Shown: piece after piece, positions 57,969-64,000 of the stretch
How positions within the stretch are numbered: position 1 is the stretch's first letter
Layout of the letters: each line of letters begins with the position of its first letter
NCBI GenBank assembly: GCA_016188045.1
Contig: JACPIM010000002.1
Location: 169,514 to 233,513 of the forward strand
Direction: 5' to 3'
Source of the DNA: Candidatus Woesearchaeota archaeon
GTDB taxonomy: Archaea; Nanobdellota; Nanobdellia; SCGC-AAA011-G17; JACPIM01
DNA: 64,000 nucleotides
The notes under the pieces: generated by a model
Databases searched by the model: none
What the model saw: the letters and a program-made list of their open reading frames with translations, nothing else
What the model was told of the DNA's origin: nothing
Program-made: the position numbers and the translations under genes

Positions 57969-58609
57969 TTTTTAATTAAAAAGATAAATCCCACTACTGC
58001 TCCTATTATTGCAATTAAAATTAAGATCAAAATAACCCAGCCCCAACTAAAATTAGATTCTTTCTTAATGCCAGATCCACCGCCAATCTTAAAACTTACA
58101 TTTCCTTTATCCGTGTTATCTGTTTCGTTGTCATTATTCTCCGTTGTTTTGTTAATATCTTCACTATTTTGATCGTCATTAGTATCTTCTTCATTATCTT
58201 CACCAAGTATTGTAAGCTTAGAAGCCAACACTATTCCGTTTCCTTCATTAGGTTTAAAGTAAACATTTATTTTTCCAGAACGTTCATAATTGTCTTTTAA
58301 TATTATTTTAAATTTCGCTCTTTTTTCTTGTTTTGCTTCTAGTGGAAATTCTTCATCTATCAATTGGATGATCTCTTTAATCTCATTACCAACTGCTAAA
58401 GTTACATTAATTCTAAAATCATTTTTATTAATAACAATAAGTTCCCTATCAATAACGACTTGTTTTCCATCTTCAACATTCTGTCTGGGAATAACAGTTA
58501 CCCCATTACCAATGGCACCAGTAACTCCTACAGCATAGACTAAACTACTAATAATTACTAACGCAATAAATAATATCAAAAGCTTAATTGCTTTATATTT
58601 CACAACCAT
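57965..58609 (-). CDS. Secreted/membrane-anchored protein, partner of the giant surface protein
   Basis: Signal peptide, Asn/Asp-rich linker, C-terminal TM; start overlaps 53838..57968 ORF by 4 nt arrangement. Confidence 0.7.
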   Translation of the reverse strand: MVVKYKAIKLLILFIALVIISSLVYAVGVTGAIGNGVTVIPRQNVEDGKQVVIDRELIVINKNDFRINVTLAVGNEIKEIIQLIDEEFPLEAKQEKRAKFKIILKDNYERSGKINVYFKPNEGNGIVLASKLTILGEDNEEDTNDDQNSEDINKTTENNDNETDNTDKGNVSFKIGGGSGIKKESNFSWGWVILILILIAIIGAVVGFIFLIKK

Positions 58610-58750
58610 ACCCCCCGAGTTGTTTTTATATAGTGGTATCAATATTATTACCACTTTAGGTTAGCAACTAACTAGAATTGATATATAAATATTATTAGAT
58701 TAAAAACTAGATATTATAAAATATATAATAAAAAAGAAAAAATAAAGATT

Positions 58751-59659
58751 TTAGTTAGATGGATCTGCAACCGCGCGAATCATTTCTGCATATGATACTC
58801 TTGTTCCATCAGAACGAAGTCCACTTGCATGCACAGAGAAAAGTCCGGTGTTAATGTTTGTGTCAGGTCTCAATATCAAGACAGTTTCTAGTGATTGTGG
58901 ATTTACTAACACGCCAGGTTCATCATACATATCAATATCACTGTTGAATGTTTTTCCAGCAGTTATAACAGTCCAATAGTTTCTTGTACCTGAACGAATT
59001 CTGTGGTTCTCCAAACTTGATGAATCAACTTCAGTTAAGTCTGAGATTTCTTCATGCCTAAATCTTCCATTATCTTCAAAAACTTTGAAAGCTCTTAGAT
59101 ATAACCCTTCATCTCTATCTTGCACATTCTCTTGTGGCGGCAAATCCATTGCTCTTGGTAAATTACGGGCGTATTCAATTAGTCTTGATAAATTATCTGG
59201 CATTGAAGTTGCTGGTTGTGTTGGAATCTCTGTTGGTCTAGGTGTTGCATATTGAGGCGGAGTTGGACTTGGTATTTCATAAGGTTTTGTAGGTGTTGCA
59301 GGTGTTGTGGGATGAGGAGTATGATGTATCGGTGGTATAGGCGTCTTCGTGGGTGTTTTATCAGGTGTTGGTCTAGGTGGTTCTGGTGTTCTTGTTAAAC
59401 TATCTTCTAAATCATTAATATCTTCACCTTGGGCTCGTTGCGTTGCATATAGATTAGTGATATCATTCTCTGCTTCATCTAATCTTGGCGTCAGGTTGCA
59501 TAACAACCCCCATTGAAGACCTTCATTACAAGCTAATGCGCCGGGCCAAACTTTTTCTTCTCTTGGTTTATTATCTTTTTCAGCTTTTATATCGACTGCC
59601 CCCAAAGCCAAAATTGAAAAAATACCAGTACCAATAACGTATCTTGAACTTCTTCTCAT
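58751..59659 (-). CDS. Secreted protein with coiled-coil and Pro/Thr-rich stalk
   Basis: RLDEAENDITNLYATQRAQGEDINDLEDSL then PTPDKTPTKTPIPPIHHTPHPTTPATPTKP. Confidence 0.7.
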   Translation of the reverse strand: MRRSSRYVIGTGIFSILALGAVDIKAEKDNKPREEKVWPGALACNEGLQWGLLCNLTPRLDEAENDITNLYATQRAQGEDINDLEDSLTRTPEPPRPTPDKTPTKTPIPPIHHTPHPTTPATPTKPYEIPSPTPPQYATPRPTEIPTQPATSMPDNLSRLIEYARNLPRAMDLPPQENVQDRDEGLYLRAFKVFEDNGRFRHEEISDLTEVDSSSLENHRIRSGTRNYWTVITAGKTFNSDIDMYDEPGVLVNPQSLETVLILRPDTNINTGLFSVHASGLRSDGTRVSYAEMIRAVADPSN

Positions 59660-59705
59660 TTTTTCCTCCTTAAATCTAATATAATCTTTATTTAATCTTT
59701 AATTA

Positions 59706-59846
59706 TTCACTATTATCCGTTCTACTTAAACATCCAGGATCAGCTGGAAAATCAACATATCCATCCCTATCATTATCAATAGTGTCAGAACATTGCGGAT
59801 AATTAAATGGAAGTTCTGAATTATCTGTTCTGCTAGTACAACCAGG
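59706..59846. repeat. 141-bp near-exact direct repeat, copy 1
   Basis: Same sequence at 60029..60169 (offset 323 bp). Confidence 0.9.
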
Positions 59847-62800
59847 TCAGCAGGATAATCTATTAAACCATCACCATCATTATCATAACCATCATTACAT
59901 TGTGGATAATTAAATGGTAGTTCAGAATCATCAAAATCATTACTGCAGCCTAAATCTGCAGGATAATCAATAAAACCATCATTATCGTCATCTAGTCCAT
60001 TATTACATTGATGATAGTTGAAAGGAATTTCACTATTATCCGTTCTACTTAAACATCCAGGATCAGCTGGAAAATCAACATATCCATCCCTATCATTATC
60101 AATAGTGTCAGAACATTGCGGATAATTAAATGGAAGTTCTGAATTATCTGTTCTGCTAGTACAACCAGGCATTGTCAATCCCGTCATTACATTGGGTTCT
60201 TAGTAGAGTAGTTGAACTTGAAGTTGAAGAAGTTGAAGTTGTTGTAGTTATTGGTCTTGTAGTACTAGAACTAGTTGATGAAGTAGACGTAGTAGTTGTA
60301 GGCGGTCTCGTACTAGAACTAGTAGAAGAACTTGATGTTGTTGTAGTTATTGGTCTTGTAGTAGATGAGCTACTTGACGATGTTGATGTACTGGTAGTTA
60401 TAGGTCGTGTAGTTGAACTTGAAGTTGAACTTGTAGAAGTACTGGTTGTCACGACGGGAGCCAATGTCGTTGAACTAGTACTAGAACTGCTTGTTGTTGT
60501 AGTCACAGGTCTAGTTGTGCTTGAACTAGTTGAACTGGTTGAAGTTGTTGTAGTTATTGGTCTTGTAGTTGAACTTGAAGTTGAAGAAGTTGAAGTTGTT
60601 GTAGTTATGCCAATACAAGTTAAACCATTCCATTCACTCCCCGTAGGGCAACAATAATCAGGACCATTAGGATCTTGATCACAGTATAAACCAGTTTGGC
60701 AGTTAGCATTACAATCACAATCTGCTTCACCTTCTCCTAATAGATCTATACAAATGCCAGGATATACATCGCAACTTTGTCCAGTTAGGCATTGTGAAGT
60801 ATCACCACAACTACTGCAAATAGGTATAGTAGTTGAACTTGAAGTTGAAGATGTTGAAGTACTAGTAGTAACTGGTCTTGTACTAGAGCTTGTTGAAGTA
60901 CTTGATGTAGTTGTTGTTACAGGCCTAGTAGTTGATGAACTAGTTGAAGATGTTGAAGTACTGGTAGTTGCAGAAACTAATGTTGTTGAACTGGTGCTAG
61001 AGCTTGTAGATGTGCTAGAAGTAGAACTGCTAGATGTTGAACTTGTCGAGCTACTTGATGTACTTGAAGTGGAACTTGTAGAAGTACTAGATGAACTACT
61101 GGAGGTGCTGGTTGTAGCAACAACAATAGTTGTTGAAGTGCTGCTTGTACTGGTACTTGTGGTTGTTGTAAAAGAACTAGAGCTAGACGAGCTACTAGTT
61201 GTAGTAGTAGTTGTTACAGTACATCCATTATCTGTAACACCATCACAATCATTATCTAATCCATCAAAACATATTTCAGTTACAGGATCTATATTACCAA
61301 CACAAAAACCCCAAGTTCCATCTATATTACAAGTTTGAGTTCCTAATTCACAAGCTCCTTCATCTGTTACACCACAACTTCTTGTTTGCCCAGAAGTACA
61401 TTCTCCACCAATAACCTGAATTATCCTATTTACTTTGTTATTTTCAGGAATTTCATCAAAATTGATTAATGCTTCCACACTTAAATTATATATGCCAGGA
61501 GATAAGCTGAAATTAACTGTTTTTGTCTTAAGAGAACTATCTCCAGCAGCAAGATTTTCTTTAGGATTATGCTCAAATTCAGAAATTAAAGTATTAACTA
61601 TATTCCTGACTTCTCCATCAAAAGTAACATTTTCAAAAAAATCACCATTATTTTCAACATCAACTACAACTTTATATTTTAATCCAGAAATTAACATTGC
61701 AGGATTTTCTAAAATATCCGTTCCATTCTCTAATTCTAATCTTACACCATTCACACTATTGCTCAAACTAGTGTCAAAACCAACATCATGAACAGGAGGC
61801 AAACACTGTCCATTACTGCAACCAAATTGGCAGTTCTGAACTAATCTTTGTCCGATATTAGAAGTACAGCTTGAGTTTAAAGTATCTGGTTCTAAACAAC
61901 CAAAACTTAAATGATTAACATAAACATCATCCCCAACACAGAAAAACTCGCCAGTATCCCTATCAACACCGCAATCAGAACTAACTCTGCATATTGGTAT
62001 TAAATTTACACATCTTGCAAAGAAATGTCCTGGGAATTCACATTTATCTACAGTAGCAGAATTACTATCATCACAATCACTATCTTCATTACATTCTACG
62101 CAAATTCCAGCATTAATGCACGCATTTTCACATTCATTCCTTTTAGTTGGTTCAGAAGTTAATGCACAGTATGAATTTGTGGCTCCAGGATTTACACAAC
62201 TATAATCTAGGAAATTTTGTAAAATATCATTATTGCTGCAATACAAGCTACCAATAAACATATTCACTCCACAATCTAAATTATTATTGCAAGCAATATT
62301 GCCATGGAAACAAAATGAATCTATAGTTCCAGGATTAATACAAGTATCTTGAGTATTCGGATTTTGATCAAAACAATCTTCATCTCTTTCGCATGTGAAA
62401 TCAAGGCAAATTCCTTCTACACATGCATCAGAACAGCTTTCAATTGTTTTTAATGTTTGTTCGCTAGTGCAGCTAGAACTAACACTTCCAGGATTTAAGC
62501 AAGTATAATTAACAAAATTTTTTACAACATTATTGCCACTGCAACTTTCTACTCCAATAAAACCATCAACACCGCAATCACTCTCACTCAAACATTCAAT
62601 GTTCTCATATACACATCTAGAATCAACAGTTCCAGGATTTACACAATTATCTTTTGTATGAGAGTTATTATCATCACAATCATCATCACTATTACAAATT
62701 ATATTTACACAATCGCCATTTGAACAAATATTGCTTCCGCAATCTTCTCTAGTTATATTAGTAAATACAGTATCACATTCAGCATTATCTGCTCCAGGAT

Positions 62801-63692
62801 TTAAGCAAGTATAATCAGCAAAAGTTTGAACAACATCATTATTGCTACAAAATTCTCCATCAATAAAACCATCAATCCCACAATCACTATCAAAAACACA
62901 GGTTGCATTTTCATTTCTGCAAAAAGATTCGGGTGTTCCAGGATTAATGCATCTATCTGTTGTTCCAGGATCATTATCATCACAATCATTATCACTATCA
63001 CATCTAATTTCACCTATAGCATCCCTAACATAATCAACACAACCTTTAAACAAATTTCTTGCATCATTTGTCCAGTATCTTGTTTGTGTTATTCCAAAGA
63101 AACATATTCTTCCATCAGCTCTTCTTCCATTTAGCAATTCCCCACCCGTATCCATGTTCTGAATTACACCTTCTCTTAAATCACCTATGTTTGTAATGGC
63201 AACATTTGTAAAATCTTGTGCTTTATAAGTTTCAATAAGGTAATACATGGGTAAACCTACACCATTATTACCACAACAAGAAGTATATGCTTCTTTAATA
63301 CCATCACCAAGAATTAATATTTCTAAAGGAGCATTTGCAGCAACCAATGAAACTTCTTTACTTAGCCCCCAATCATCAACGTGGAAACTGTTAGCAACAA
63401 TACTTGGCATATCACCAACAGGGATATATTGAAAATTTTTTAGTTTATTATCATCATCAGCAACAAATAAAATATCATATTTTGAGAAGTCGGTTTTTCT
63501 AACATTATCGTCATTTATTAAAGTAATATTGTAATTTCCACCTTCAAATCCTCGATTAAAAACATCTAAAAATTCTCTGTTTGGATTTCTTGGAACTTTT
63601 AGAACATAAGCAACCTCTAATGTTCTTGCTTCAACAACAAGAGCAAACAATAATATGAAAATAAATATTATTAAAGCAAATTTCCTTTTCAT
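59726..63692 (-). CDS. Very large Cys-rich surface protein with Ser/Thr-rich linkers and 'C.DGIDNDGDGxIDYPADxGC' repeats; reading frame broken near 60170 and 59847
   Basis: ORFs 60156..63692 and 59726..60187 carry consecutive parts of the same repeat series in different frames. Confidence 0.7.
60029..60169. repeat. 141-bp near-exact direct repeat, copy 2
   Basis: Same sequence at 59706..59846. Confidence 0.9.
60195..61220. repeat. Low-complexity Ser/Thr-codon repeat region within surface protein gene
   Basis: Tandem minus-strand TTTSSTSTSSSTRP-type coding units. Confidence 0.85.
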
Positions 63693-63941
63693 AAAATCCC
63701 CCTGTTATCTCGCAAGAATGGTATAATACCTTATTTAAATATTATTTAGATTAAAATTATATTTTGTAGAACAGAAAAAATAGAAAATTTTTTTACTACC
63801 AGTCAGATTAAAAAATAAAAAACTATAAATTTACAATCAAAATTAAAGATTAAAGCATATTAAACAAAATTTTTCTTTAAAATCATTCCTGTTCGTAGTA
63901 ACGAAAGATTAATAAAATACCACCAGATGGTTACTACAAAA

Positions 63942-64000
63942 ATGTTTAAAACAAAACTTTGGGTAACACTTACTTTAACCTTATTGCCTGTATTTTTTAT
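63942..64000 (+). CDS. Start of a secreted/membrane protein, truncated by window end
   Basis: ATG then MFKTKLWVTLTLTLLPVFF signal-like peptide. Confidence 0.5.
   Translation, partial: MFKTKLWVTLTLTLLPVFF

Noticed and set aside
60172-61338. Plus-strand ORFs rich in V/E/L (60172..60657, 60754..61338)
   Set aside because: Antisense shadow of the Ser/Thr-codon repeats of the minus-strand surface protein; pure low complexity.

Overview
AT-rich archaeal chromosome segment, most likely from a DPANN-type lineage (Woesearchaeota/Pacearchaeota-like; this placement is inference). Support: archaeal L7Ae-S28e-L24e-Ndk operon, L15e, TFE, Nre family repair protein, PurO-type IMP cyclohydrolase, archaeal GluRS, Ogg2-like glycosylase and a BHB-intron tRNA. 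The left and middle parts hold housekeeping genes, including purE-purC-purO-purB and guaB-purA. The right end (46-64 kb) is dominated by large secreted or membrane-anchored surface proteins with Ig/cadherin-like, MopE-like and Ser/Thr-rich regions. The most interesting region is about 14.73-19.87 kb. It looks like an integron-like gene-cassette array beside a tyrosine recombinase transcribed away from it. Ten consecutive modules abut at a repeated junction (xTTAACAAGTA^TTATGC-like). Four modules are gene-less, and three of those are identical 76-bp units. The gene-bearing modules carry Fic, S51-peptidase-like, YdeI/OmdA-like, PLP-enzyme and unknown proteins, and they have module-specific inverted arms around the gene. 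A divergent inverted copy of the element lies on the far side of the recombinase/gltX pair. Other highlights: a tRNA-Arg(TCT) with a D-loop BHB intron and a 12-nt anticodon intron; a small palindromic element found in gltX, in a gene leader and inside the tRNA intron; an internally deleted NUDIX gene; and a repeat-rich surface-protein gene with two apparent frameshifts.
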